Source: an uncultured Pelagibacteraceae bacterium (GTDB lineage Bacteria > Pseudomonadota > Alphaproteobacteria > Pelagibacterales > Pelagibacteraceae). From it: 44,812 nt of DNA. The DNA is taken from NCBI GenBank assembly GCA_902589765.1, contig CACIUF010000006.1, forward strand, positions 1 through 44,812, read 5' to 3'. Shown piece by piece: positions 18,777 through 27,595 of the stretch; positions within the stretch are counted from its first letter, which is position 1; each line of letters starts with the position of its first letter. Position numbers and translations under genes: made by a program. The notes below the pieces were generated by a model. The model was given only the letters and a program-made list of their open reading frames with translations, ran no database searches and was not told the DNA's origin.

Positions 18777-19508
18777 GTGAGAAATTTATTTTTTTTACTC
18801 TTAATTTTCCCATTAACTTCATGTGGTAAAAGTGAATTAAATTGGTTAATCTTATCTCCAAACAATATTGAAGGATTAACTAACTTAAAGTTTTTATTAA
18901 GTGGTTTAACAACCACTATCTATATTAGTATAGTCTCTATAATTATTTCAATTATTCTTGGTCTTTTAGTTGCTATTCCATCACTAGCTAAGAGTAAAAT
19001 TTTAACCTATCTCAATATTGGATATGTGGAGATTGTAAGAGCAATTCCTTTACTAGTTTTGATTTTATGGATTTATTATGGTTTGCCAATTATGACAGGT
19101 ATAAGTTTTAGTCCTTTTGTTTCTGGTATCATTGCTCTTTCAATTAGTGAAAGTGCTTTTCAGGCAGAAATATTTAGAGCAGGAATTAATTCAATTAAAA
19201 AATCACAATGGGAAGCGGGAAGTTCTTTGGGATTAAGTTTTTTTAGAAAATTAAGATTAGTTATCTTACCTCAAGCAATAAAGAATATTTTACCAGCTAT
19301 AGGTAATCAGTTCGTTTATGTTCTTAAAATGTCATCACTTGTGTCAATAATTGGTATTGGAGATTTAACAAGGAAAGCAAACGAATTAGTTGTGACAACT
19401 TATCGGCCGCTAGAAATTTATACATTTTTAATTCTCGAGTATCTTGTTTTGATTTTGGTTGTTTCTTTTTTAGTTAGAAAATTAGAGAAAAAATTACAAA
19501 AAGATTAA
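18777..19508 (+). CDS. Amino acid-type ABC transporter permease with N-terminal lipobox
   Basis: HisM/GlnP-type inner-membrane permease of 243 residues. The EAA loop EAGSSLGLSFFRKLRLVILPQA is split here as EAGSSLGLSFFRK then LRLVILPQA, followed by five or so hydrophobic spans. Translation starts at GTG 18777, with an in-frame TGA two codons upstream and no in-frame ATG to replace it. The first 16 residues form a short hydrophobic stretch ending LTSC, a textbook lipobox (Cys16), which is unusual for a permease. It pairs with the preceding binding protein. No ATPase gene follows: the next gene is convergent, and the two stop codons overlap in TTAA. Confidence 0.9.
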   Translation: MRNLFFLLLIFPLTSCGKSELNWLILSPNNIEGLTNLKFLLSGLTTTIYISIVSIIISIILGLLVAIPSLAKSKILTYLNIGYVEIVRAIPLLVLILWIYYGLPIMTGISFSPFVSGIIALSISESAFQAEIFRAGINSIKKSQWEAGSSLGLSFFRKLRLVILPQAIKNILPAIGNQFVYVLKMSSLVSIIGIGDLTRKANELVVTTYRPLEIYTFLILEYLVLILVVSFLVRKLEKKLQKD

Positions 19509-19984
19509 TTTTTTTTTCTCCAATCCCAAGGATATTCAAATTTCATAGACCACATTCCTAAATTATTTAATCTTGCATAGTTCTCATCAGGTACGAATTT
19601 CTTTGAATATTTTCTATATGCAAAAGCATAACCTTCTTTAACTAAATAACTTGATAAACTGGTATTATTTACAAAACATTCAGCTAAAATTCTTTTATAC
19701 TGATCCTTACCCTCTTCAACACATTTTATCTTATTATTTCCTATTCTATTAATTAATAATTTTTTTGCTTCAATCCCACAAAAAATTATTTGATGATTCT
19801 TACTACAGGTTTGTTTTAATTCAGGTGTATCAATTCCACTAAATCTAATTTTTTTTCCATTTAAATGTATAGTATCGCCATCAACAACTTTGATTTCATA
19901 TGATTTAACATCTTTTAGAGTTAAAAAAAAAGAGGATAGGAAAAAACTAATAACTAAAAATAGCTTTATTTTGTTTAAATACAT
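19505..19984 (-). CDS. Secreted thermonuclease-family nuclease
   Basis: Exported SNase-fold phosphodiesterase of 159 residues. A signal peptide (about 1-28) precedes YEIKVVDGDTIHLNGKKI. The residues matching the staphylococcal nuclease catalytic trio are present: Arg in KIRFSGIDTPELK, Glu in the same motif, and Arg in DQYKRILAECF. Four cysteines in the mature part could form periplasmic disulfides. The ATG at 19984 lies inside the MATE gene end (38 nt overlap) and is required for the signal peptide. It may scavenge extracellular nucleic acid. Confidence 0.88.
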   Translation of the reverse strand: MYLNKIKLFLVISFFLSSFFLTLKDVKSYEIKVVDGDTIHLNGKKIRFSGIDTPELKQTCSKNHQIIFCGIEAKKLLINRIGNNKIKCVEEGKDQYKRILAECFVNNTSLSSYLVKEGYAFAYRKYSKKFVPDENYARLNNLGMWSMKFEYPWDWRKKN

Positions 19985-21317
19985 TATTTAGAAAATACCC
20001 AATAAATATTAAAACAGCAATTCCCATAGCCCAATTAGTCACCATAATAGTATAAAAAATATCTTCGTAATCACCACCTCTTATATTTATCACATACCAT
20101 AAACTTAAAAAAGGAAACGCAGTTAATCTTAAAATACTCAAATAGAGACTATACAAAGGTTTTTTAACAGCTTGAAATACTGCTGTAGTAATAAAGAAAA
20201 CTGGATAAATTGGTCCAATTAAAGCTGCAACCTTGAGATAAATAGCTCCACTCATAACTGCTTCTTGATTATCAGTAAATAAAGATACGAAAAATTCAGC
20301 CCCAAAAAAAATTATTACTCCAGCAACAATCATAAATGATATTCCAAAAAATAAAGCCTTAGTATAAAGCTCTCTTATTCTATTATAGGCTTTTGCACCA
20401 AAATTTTGTCCTCCGATTGAAAGGACTGCAGTATTTAAACCAATAACAGGCAATAAAAAAACTTGCTCTACTCTTAATGCCGCACCATAACCAGCTGTTG
20501 CTAAATCCCCGAATTTACCTATGAAATATAAGATGTTAAATATACCTACACCAATAAACAACATACTGAACATTACTGGTACAGCTTGGTTTGTTAATGA
20601 TTTTAAATATTCAAATTTTGGAATAAAGCATTGAGGTTTAAGGTAATTCCTTATTTGACAATTATTAACCTTAAAAGCTAAATAGATTGTTCCTATTGAT
20701 TGAGAAATTACAGTAGCAATAGCAAGGCCAGCTATTCCAAATCCTGGGATAAATCCATATCCCCATATAAAAAGAGGATTTAAAAAAATGTTAAGGAAAA
20801 AACTAAATATCAATACATTTCTATAGCTTCTGGTATCACCTTGAGCATTCAAAGTTCCATTTAAAGATATCTGTATCAATACAATAAAAGTTCCGTAGAA
20901 AATAATATCTAAATATTCTCTCGTTAAAATTATTCCACCTTCATCAGAGCCCATGACACCTAAAAGATAATTTGATGCATTTAAACCAAATATTGTAACA
21001 ATTATTGACACTAATACTGCAAAGATTAAAGACTGAGCCACATATAATGATGCAACTCTTATTTTCTTTTCACCGATTGAATTACCAATTAAAGCATTAG
21101 TTGCGGCACCTAATCCAACACCAACAGCTATAATGGTAAAATATATTGGAAATGATTTCGCAATTGCTCCTATTGCTTCTGCAGAGATTCTACCTGCAAA
21201 CCAAGTATCAACTAAATTATAAAATGTTTGAAACAATGAACCTACACTTGCAGGTATCGTAACTCTTCTCAATAGTGTCCAAATTGGATCTTTTGTTAAT
21301 TTTATTGATTTAGACAA
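19947..21317 (-). CDS. MATE-family efflux transporter
   Basis: Twelve-span multidrug/toxin extrusion-type exporter driven by H+ or Na+. The 456-residue length is typical. The N-terminal PIWTLLRRVTIPASVGSL and FYNLVDTWFAGRISAEA are classic MATE features, and pseudo-repeat halves are visible. The start is TTG at 21315-21317, supported by a Shine-Dalgarno AAGGAT at 21322-21327 that overlaps the trhO stop region; no nearby ATG exists. Substrate unknown. It overlaps the downstream nuclease by 38 nt. Confidence 0.92.
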   Translation of the reverse strand: MSKSIKLTKDPIWTLLRRVTIPASVGSLFQTFYNLVDTWFAGRISAEAIGAIAKSFPIYFTIIAVGVGLGAATNALIGNSIGEKKIRVASLYVAQSLIFAVLVSIIVTIFGLNASNYLLGVMGSDEGGIILTREYLDIIFYGTFIVLIQISLNGTLNAQGDTRSYRNVLIFSFFLNIFLNPLFIWGYGFIPGFGIAGLAIATVISQSIGTIYLAFKVNNCQIRNYLKPQCFIPKFEYLKSLTNQAVPVMFSMLFIGVGIFNILYFIGKFGDLATAGYGAALRVEQVFLLPVIGLNTAVLSIGGQNFGAKAYNRIRELYTKALFFGISFMIVAGVIIFFGAEFFVSLFTDNQEAVMSGAIYLKVAALIGPIYPVFFITTAVFQAVKKPLYSLYLSILRLTAFPFLSLWYVINIRGGDYEDIFYTIMVTNWAMGIAVLIFIGYFLNNVFKQNKAIFSY

Positions 21318-21321
21318 AATT

Positions 21322-21327
21322 ATCCTT
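21322..21327 (-). promoter_or_regulatory. Ribosome-binding site that fixes the TTG start of the MATE gene
   Basis: AAGGAT on the minus strand, four bases before the TTG at 21317, overlapping the last bases of trhO. It is one of the better Shine-Dalgarno matches in the window and supports the non-ATG start. Confidence 0.6.
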
Positions 21328-22234
21328 ATTTAAATTCTTTTTGAAAAATATACTTTTTTCCAGATTGCTTTGCTTTGTATATCTGACTTTGTCTCATTCT
21401 AAAACGAGATTTTTGGTTTTTTGAGAGTTTATCAATACAATTAGGACAAGTTACACCCTCCTCATATCTTTTAGATTTTTTATCTTTAGTTGAAATTGGC
21501 TGTCTACATCCACTGCAAATTGAATAAGTTCCTTGTACTAATCCGTGTTTTAGAGTTACTCTATTGTCAAATACAAAACACTCACCTTTCCATAAACTAT
21601 TTTTTTGTTTGATTTTTTTTAAGTAATTCAAAATTCCACCTTTTAATTGATAAATATTTTTAAAACCTTTTTTTTCTAAAAATACAGAGGCTTTTTCACA
21701 CCTAATTCCACCGGTGCAAAACATTGCAATTGGTTGATCTTTTTTTAACTTTTTTAAGTATTTCGGGAAATCTCTAAAGTTGTCTATATTTGGATTTACC
21801 GATTTTTTAAAAGAACCAACTTTATGCTCAAAAGGTTTTCTTGCATCTAATAAAAAAGTTTTTTTATCTTTTATTAATTCATTCCACTTCGTTGGTTCAA
21901 TATGAGTATTCTTTTTTTTTATTTTATTTGAGATTTTAAGATCCATTGGTACGACTTCTTTTTTAATTTTGACTTTAGATTTGTGAAAAGGTTTAAATTT
22001 ACTTTTTGAATTATTGAAACTATCAAATTCTTTAATATTAAAAATTTTTTTTAATTTAATAATTGTAGCCTTAATATCTTTATTTTTTCCAGATATAGAT
22101 CCATTTAAACCTTCTTCTGATACAATAATTGATCCATATATGTTTTTATTAACTAAAAGATTATTCAATATTTTTTGATTTTTTTTTAGATTATTTATTT
22201 TTTGAAATTTATAAAATCCGAATATAGTGAACAT
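21326..22234 (-). CDS. trhO: tRNA uridine(34) hydroxylase, rhodanese domain (TrhO/YceA)
   Basis: Oxygen-dependent hydroxylation of U34 on the path to 5-methoxy/carboxymethoxy-uridine in tRNA. The 302-residue protein has the N-terminal acylphosphatase-like part (GSIIVSEEGLNGSISG), the rhodanese domain with Cys173 in FCTGGIRCEKAS, and a C-terminal Cys-rich segment (CSGCRQP...CPNC). It shares one base with the O-methyltransferase stop (TAATG). Confidence 0.93.
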   Translation of the reverse strand: MFTIFGFYKFQKINNLKKNQKILNNLLVNKNIYGSIIVSEEGLNGSISGKNKDIKATIIKLKKIFNIKEFDSFNNSKSKFKPFHKSKVKIKKEVVPMDLKISNKIKKKNTHIEPTKWNELIKDKKTFLLDARKPFEHKVGSFKKSVNPNIDNFRDFPKYLKKLKKDQPIAMFCTGGIRCEKASVFLEKKGFKNIYQLKGGILNYLKKIKQKNSLWKGECFVFDNRVTLKHGLVQGTYSICSGCRQPISTKDKKSKRYEEGVTCPNCIDKLSKNQKSRFRMRQSQIYKAKQSGKKYIFQKEFK

Positions 22235-22884
22235 TAAATCTTCCTACAGACAGTCATTCCATCCCCAAAAGGCACCATGACCTTTTCAATTCTTTTGTCC
22301 TTTGAAATAAAATGATTTAAATCTCTAATACTTTTCGTATATTTGTCATTTATATCTTTGTTAACAACTTCTCCATGCCATAGAACATTATCAATAATTA
22401 CTAAACCCTCTTTATTCAATAGATCTAATGAAATTTCATAATATTTTTGGTAATTCATTTTATCAGCATCAATAAAAACTAAATCAAATTTTTCATTTCT
22501 AATACTCATCAAACTTTCTAAAGCTGGTTTAATTATTGTTTTAATTTTGTGATTTTGATTAGCTTTTTTAAAAAAATTTTGAGCAATTTTATTTGTTTCT
22601 TCATTTTTATCTAAAGCAATTATACTACCCTCATCTGGTAATGCTAAGGCCATAGACAACGTGCTTAAACCTGTAAAAGTTCCTATCTCTAAGACTTTTG
22701 TAATTTTGGAAATCTTAATAATCAAATGTAGAAATTGACATTGGGAAATAGATATTTGCATTCTTTTAATATCACCAAGTGATAAGTTATAGTCTATTAT
22801 TTCTTTTTGAATTGGATGTAATTTTAAACCATTCTTTAATATATAATCTTGTAAATGTTTTGTGATATTAAGGTCTGAACCCAT
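22234..22884 (-). CDS. Class I SAM-dependent O-methyltransferase (family 3, COMT-like)
   Basis: Cation-dependent catechol O-methyltransferase-like enzyme of 216 residues. The SAM loop is VLEIGTFTGLSTLSMA; metal-binding acids lie in FIDADKMNYQKYYE and IDNVLWHGEV, matching the COG4122 group. The substrate is not deducible. It sits 4 nt after gatB and is coupled to trhO by TAATG. TrhO makes a hydroxylated uridine that another methyltransferase methylates in other bacteria, but this fold is usually small-molecule specific, so I do not assign tRNA. Confidence 0.85.
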   Translation of the reverse strand: MGSDLNITKHLQDYILKNGLKLHPIQKEIIDYNLSLGDIKRMQISISQCQFLHLIIKISKITKVLEIGTFTGLSTLSMALALPDEGSIIALDKNEETNKIAQNFFKKANQNHKIKTIIKPALESLMSIRNEKFDLVFIDADKMNYQKYYEISLDLLNKEGLVIIDNVLWHGEVVNKDINDKYTKSIRDLNHFISKDKRIEKVMVPFGDGMTVCRKI

Positions 22885-22888
22885 AACC

Positions 22889-24364
22889 TTATAATTTTTT
22901 CTTTAATATCTCATTAATTAATTGAGGATTAGCTTTTCCACCTGATGCCTTCATTGCTTGACCAACAAAAAAACCAAATAATTTTTCTTTACCTTGTTTA
23001 TATTCAATAGCTTTTTCTCTGTTATCGTTAATTATTTTATCAATTAAAGCCTCTAAAGCCTTTGGATCACTTTGTTGCTTTAATCCTTTTTCCTCAACAA
23101 TTTTTTGTGGATCTTTATCTCCATCAATCATTAATTCAAAAACAGTTTTTGCTATTTTTCCAGAAATAGTTCCGTTCTTAATTAGATTTATCAATATGGC
23201 GAAGTTCTTGACACTCACTGGACTTTGAGAAATTTCTAAACCTTTACTATTTAAAAGAGCAAATAGTTCTCCTGTAATCCAATTGACTGCTAACTTAATA
23301 TCTTTGTTCTTGCCCATTTTAGCTACAACTTCTTCAAAGAATTTTGCGGTATCAATATCAGACACTAAAATATTGGCTTCATAATGAGACAATTTAAACT
23401 CTTCAATAAATCTTTTCTTTTTATCATCTGGAAGTTCTGGAATATCATTTTTAAGCTCTTCAATAAATTTTTCCGATACCTCCAAAGGTAATAAATCAGG
23501 GTCAGGAAAATATCTGTAATCATGAGCATCTTCTTTTGATCTCATTGATCTTGTCTCGTTTTTTTTCGTATCAAAAAGTCTTGTTTCTTGATCAATAGTT
23601 TTGCCCTCTTCTATTAAATCAACTTGGCGATTAGCCTCATATTCTATTGCCATTTGCATAAACTTAATTGAATTAACATTTTTAATTTCACATCGAGTAC
23701 CAAATTCTTTTGAGCCTTTTGGTCTTACAGAAACATTCACATCCGCTCTTAAAGAGCCTTCTTGCATATTTCCATCACAAGTTCCTAGGTACCTCATTAT
23801 AGATCGTAATTTTTTAATGTAAGCATTAACCTCATCTGGGGATCTTAGATCAGGCTTGCTCACTATTTCCATTAAAGCTACCCCTGATCTGTTTAAATCT
23901 ACAAAAGTATTTTGTGGGTCAAGATCATGAATACTTTTTCCAGCATCTTGTTCTAGATGTAATCTTTCTATACCTACTTCTTTTTGACCATTAGGCATAT
24001 CCAAAATAACTTTGCCCTCACCTACTATTGGATCTTTAAATTGTGATATTTGATATCCTTGAGGTAAATCAGCATAAAAATAATTTTTTCTATCAAATAC
24101 AGAACGTTTATTAATTTTTGCATTAAGACCAATACCAGTTTTAATAGCTTGTTTAATACAAAATTCATTTATTACAGGTAGCATCCCTGGAAATGCAGCG
24201 TCAACTAAACTTACTTGTGTATTTGGTTCAGCACCAAATTTAGTTGATGAAGAAGAAAATAGTTTTGACTCGGATAATACTTGAGCATGTACCTCTAATC
24301 CAATTACAACCTCATATTGATTATCTTTCCGATTAATCAAATATTCTGTATTTTTTTTATTCAC
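22889..24364 (-). CDS. gatB: Aspartyl/glutamyl-tRNA amidotransferase subunit B
   Basis: Kinase/tRNA-binding subunit of GatCAB, which converts misacylated Glu-tRNA(Gln) and/or Asp-tRNA(Asn). The 491-residue protein has [18 protein letters not shown], the signature [17 protein letters not shown] and [16 protein letters not shown], plus the C-terminal Yqey-like helical domain. The start is GTG at 24364 overlapping the gatA stop by 4 nt (GTGA). Confidence 0.97.
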   Translation of the reverse strand: MNKKNTEYLINRKDNQYEVVIGLEVHAQVLSESKLFSSSSTKFGAEPNTQVSLVDAAFPGMLPVINEFCIKQAIKTGIGLNAKINKRSVFDRKNYFYADLPQGYQISQFKDPIVGEGKVILDMPNGQKEVGIERLHLEQDAGKSIHDLDPQNTFVDLNRSGVALMEIVSKPDLRSPDEVNAYIKKLRSIMRYLGTCDGNMQEGSLRADVNVSVRPKGSKEFGTRCEIKNVNSIKFMQMAIEYEANRQVDLIEEGKTIDQETRLFDTKKNETRSMRSKEDAHDYRYFPDPDLLPLEVSEKFIEELKNDIPELPDDKKKRFIEEFKLSHYEANILVSDIDTAKFFEEVVAKMGKNKDIKLAVNWITGELFALLNSKGLEISQSPVSVKNFAILINLIKNGTISGKIAKTVFELMIDGDKDPQKIVEEKGLKQQSDPKALEALIDKIINDNREKAIEYKQGKEKLFGFFVGQAMKASGGKANPQLINEILKKKL

Positions 24365-25818
24365 TTAATCCACCAATCAGTAATTTTGTTTTTAAAATTT
24401 ATTTTCTCCTCCATAGCAAAAGCAATGTTTAATATATTTTGTTCATCAAAGGCTTTACCGATAATTTGTAACCCCAGAGGATAACCTTTTGTATCGTGAC
24501 CTGCAGGAATTGATATACCTGGCAGGCCTGCCAAATTAACTGGTACTGTAAATATATCATTTAAATACATCGAAACTGGATCATTTGTTTTTTCACCTAT
24601 TTTAAAAGCTGAGCTAGGTGTTGATGGCGTTAAAATTGCATCAACTTTCTTATATGCTTCATCAAAATCATTTTTGATTAGTTTTCTCACCTTTTGCGCT
24701 TTAAGATAGTATGCATCATAATAACCAGACGATAATACATAAGTTCCAATCATAATTCTTCTTTGAACTTCTGCACCAAAGCCTTCAGATCTAGTTTTTT
24801 CATACATATCAATTAAATTTTCTCCTTTGGCTCTGTAACCATACTTTACACCATCATATCTTGCTAAATTAGAAGATGCCTCTGCTGGAGCAACAATATA
24901 ATACGTTGGTAAAGCATAACTTGTATGTGGAAGTGATATGTCTATTGTTTCAGCACCACAATCTTTTGCATATTGAATACCCTTTTGCCAAAGATCCTCA
25001 ATTTCTTTAGGCATACCATCAACTCTGTATTCTTTTGGAATTCCAATTTTTTTTCCTTTTATATTTTTTGTAAGTTCTTTGCTATAATGATTTCTTTTGA
25101 AATTGATTGAAGTAGAATCTTTTAGATCATATGTGCTGATTACTTCTTGTAATAAAGCACAATCTTTTACATTTTGGGCCATTGGTCCTGCTTGATCTAA
25201 TGAGGAGGCAAATGCAACTATCCCATATCGTGAGCAACTTCCATATGTTGGTTTTAAACCTACAATTCCAGTAAATGAAGCTGGTTGTCTAATCGATCCT
25301 CCAGTATCAGTACCAATTGTGATTGGAGTTAATTGTCCAGCAACTGCTGATGCTGAACCACCTGATGAGCCACCGGGTACTAAATTCTTATCAATAGGAT
25401 TTTGTACGTTTCCAAAATGACTTGTTTCATTAGATGAACCCATTGCAAACTCATCACAATTTAATTTACCCAGAAGTATTGCACCTTCATTCCAAATATT
25501 TTCAGTAACAGTAGACTCATAAGTTGGAACAAAATTATTTAAAATTTTACTACCAGCAGTTGTTTTAACATTTTTTGTGCAGAACAAATCTTTAACTGCC
25601 ATAGGTATACCGGGTAATTTTAAATCTAAATTTGGGTTCTGATCAAACTTTTTTGCTTTATCTAAAGCCGATGTAAAGTCATCTGTGATATAAGCATTTA
25701 ACTCACTAGACTTTTCAGACCTTTGAATAAATGCTTGGGTCACATCTGTTGAAGAAAGTTTCTTATTTTTAATATTCTCTACTAATTCTGTTAAGGATTG
25801 TTTTGTAATTTCTGACAT
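24361..25818 (-). CDS. gatA: Aspartyl/glutamyl-tRNA amidotransferase subunit A
   Basis: Glutaminase subunit of GatCAB, an amidase-signature enzyme of 485 residues. The Ser-cisSer-Lys triad is in place: Lys in [12 protein letters not shown], cis-Ser in [13 protein letters not shown], nucleophile Ser in [14 protein letters not shown]. It overlaps gatC by one base and gatB by four, so the three subunits are translationally coupled in the order C, A, B. Confidence 0.97.
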   Translation of the reverse strand: MSEITKQSLTELVENIKNKKLSSTDVTQAFIQRSEKSSELNAYITDDFTSALDKAKKFDQNPNLDLKLPGIPMAVKDLFCTKNVKTTAGSKILNNFVPTYESTVTENIWNEGAILLGKLNCDEFAMGSSNETSHFGNVQNPIDKNLVPGGSSGGSASAVAGQLTPITIGTDTGGSIRQPASFTGIVGLKPTYGSCSRYGIVAFASSLDQAGPMAQNVKDCALLQEVISTYDLKDSTSINFKRNHYSKELTKNIKGKKIGIPKEYRVDGMPKEIEDLWQKGIQYAKDCGAETIDISLPHTSYALPTYYIVAPAEASSNLARYDGVKYGYRAKGENLIDMYEKTRSEGFGAEVQRRIMIGTYVLSSGYYDAYYLKAQKVRKLIKNDFDEAYKKVDAILTPSTPSSAFKIGEKTNDPVSMYLNDIFTVPVNLAGLPGISIPAGHDTKGYPLGLQIIGKAFDEQNILNIAFAMEEKINFKNKITDWWIK

Positions 25819-26105
25819 TATTCAATTACCTTTGGTACAACAAAATAATCCTCGTTATCTTCAGGAGAATTTTTGATTATTTGTTCTCTAATATTTTTAC
25901 TTTTGATCTCATCAGATCTGAATTTTAAAGTTGTTTCAGCTATTGATGTTAATGGCTTTACATCATCTGTTTTTAATTCATTGAGCTTTTCAATAAATTC
26001 AAAAATTGAATTCAAATCATCAGCTAATTTTTCTGCCCTTTTTTCATCAACAGAAATTCTTGATAATCTAGATATGTGTTTTATTGTTTTAAGATCTATA
26101 CTCAT
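25818..26105 (-). CDS. gatC: Aspartyl/glutamyl-tRNA amidotransferase subunit C
   Basis: Small wrapping subunit that stabilises GatA and joins it to GatB. The 95-residue protein has the family start IKHISRLSRISVDEKRAEKLADDL and the later LKTDDVKPLTS and RSDE segments. It is the first gene of the gatCAB run and is divergent from ruvX across 50 bp. Confidence 0.95.
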   Translation of the reverse strand: MSIDLKTIKHISRLSRISVDEKRAEKLADDLNSIFEFIEKLNELKTDDVKPLTSIAETTLKFRSDEIKSKNIREQIIKNSPEDNEDYFVVPKVIE

Positions 26106-26155
26106 ATGCTATTTAGGTATGACGCAAACTATCATTTAAGTTAAAAATATACAAT

Positions 26156-26611
26156 ATGATCACGTTAGAGGAATTTAAAAAAAATCACTTAGATAAGTGC
26201 AGATTGATAGGCTTAGACCTTGGTTCAAAACGAATAGGAGTTTCAATATGTGACGAAAAACAATTAATTGCCACACCATTTATAACTATAGAAAAAAAAT
26301 CCTCTCAAAACCTTATAGATCAACTTAAATCAATTATCATCGAAAACAACATAAAGGGAATCATAATAGGAAACCCCTTAAATATGGATGGCTCTTCTGG
26401 CAAATCTTCTCAATCAGCTAAAGATGTTTCCACTTATATTGAAAAGAACATTGATATTCCAGTTTGTTTATGGGATGAGAGACTATCAACTGTTGGTGCA
26501 TTTAATCTTTCCAGTCAATTAGATGTTAATGTGAGTAAAAGAGAAAAAAAAATTGATGAAAATGCTGCTGCTTTTATATTGCAAGGAGCAATAGATTTTT
26601 TGAACAATTAA
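26156..26611 (+). CDS. ruvX: Putative pre-16S rRNA nuclease / Holliday junction resolvase (YqgF/RuvX)
   Basis: RNase H-fold protein implicated in 16S rRNA 5' end maturation. The 151 residues include GLDLGSKRIGVSICDE (first catalytic Asp), GIIIGNPLNMDGSSGK, LWDERLSTVGA and DENAAAFILQGAID with the last Asp. It is the first gene of the plus-strand run to the RidA gene, with a 42 nt gap to the pyrB ATG. Confidence 0.93.
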   Translation: MITLEEFKKNHLDKCRLIGLDLGSKRIGVSICDEKQLIATPFITIEKKSSQNLIDQLKSIIIENNIKGIIIGNPLNMDGSSGKSSQSAKDVSTYIEKNIDIPVCLWDERLSTVGAFNLSSQLDVNVSKREKKIDENAAAFILQGAIDFLNN

Positions 26612-26653
26612 TACTTGCTATTATACAACTTTATAGCTATAGAGTTGGTTTTA

Positions 26654-27595
26654 ATGGCAATTAAAACAAATAAAGCTATTAAAATTTCCCAAAAACATCT
26701 GTTAGGTATCCAAGATTTATCTATAAATGATGTTAATCTAATACTTGATGAAGCTCACGATTTTATAAAAGTAAACCAAAGTAAAAATAAAAAAATTGAT
26801 GTGCTAAGAGGAAAAACACAGATTAATTTATTTTTTGAGCCATCAACAAGAACACAAAGCTCATTTGAATTAGCAGGAAAAAGACTTGGAGCTGACGTCA
26901 TGTCAATGAATATAAATAATTCTGCAATTAAAAAAGGTGAAACACTTATTGATACAGCAATGACACTAAATGCTATGCATCCTGATATTATTGTAATAAG
27001 ACACCAAGACTCTGGGGCATGTAACCTACTTTCTCAAAAAGTTAATTGTGCAGTTTTAAATGCTGGGGATGGTAGAAGAGAACATCCTACTCAAGCTTTA
27101 TTAGATGCTTTGACAATTATAAATCGAAAAAAAAAAATTGAAGGTTTAAAAATAGCCATCTGTGGAGATATCCTACATTCAAGAGTTGCGAGATCTAATA
27201 TTTATTTACTGAATATGTTAGGAGCAGAAGTTAATATAATTGCTCCCACAAATTTGATGCCAAAGGAAATAGAAAAATTTGGTGTCAATACATTCACCGA
27301 TATGAAAAAAGGATTAAAAGATTGTGATATTGTTATGATGTTAAGATTACAAAATGAAAGAATGACAAGTTCTTATCTCTCATCTAATAGAGAGTATTAT
27401 GAATATTATGGCCTTACACCAGATAAATTAGAATATGCAAAAGCTGAAGCATTAATCATGCACCCAGGTCCAATGAATAGAGGTATTGAGATAGATACTA
27501 ATTTAGCTGATGATATCAATAAAAGCGTAATTAAAGAACAAGTAGAACTAGGAGTTGCGGTAAGAATGGCCTGTTTAAAGATTTTTTGTACTTAA
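26654..27595 (+). CDS. pyrB: Aspartate carbamoyltransferase catalytic subunit
   Basis: Forms N-carbamoyl-aspartate from carbamoyl phosphate and aspartate, the second pyrimidine step. From ATG 26654 the protein is 313 residues, the usual size. The carbamoyl-phosphate motif [19 protein letters not shown], the [12 protein letters not shown] motif and [12 protein letters not shown] are all present. An upstream in-frame TTG at 26615 would add 13 unconserved residues. No pyrI is present; the adjacent dihydroorotase-like protein probably forms a complex with it, as for PyrB/PyrC' in pseudomonads (inference). Confidence 0.96.
   Translation: MAIKTNKAIKISQKHLLGIQDLSINDVNLILDEAHDFIKVNQSKNKKIDVLRGKTQINLFFEPSTRTQSSFELAGKRLGADVMSMNINNSAIKKGETLIDTAMTLNAMHPDIIVIRHQDSGACNLLSQKVNCAVLNAGDGRREHPTQALLDALTIINRKKKIEGLKIAICGDILHSRVARSNIYLLNMLGAEVNIIAPTNLMPKEIEKFGVNTFTDMKKGLKDCDIVMMLRLQNERMTSSYLSSNREYYEYYGLTPDKLEYAKAEALIMHPGPMNRGIEIDTNLADDINKSVIKEQVELGVAVRMACLKIFCT

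Noticed and set aside
22234..24364. Possible link of the O-methyltransferase and trhO as a tRNA wobble-modification pair
   Set aside because: Tempting because TrhO makes 5-hydroxyuridine, but the methyltransferase belongs to the small-molecule COMT-like family rather than the known TrmR/CmoB groups as far as I can tell from motifs. TrmR is itself COMT-like, so the idea is not excluded but has no sequence support here.
26615..26653. Upstream TTG extension of pyrB
   Set aside because: Adds 13 hydrophobic, unconserved residues; the ATG at 26654 gives the normal PyrB length.
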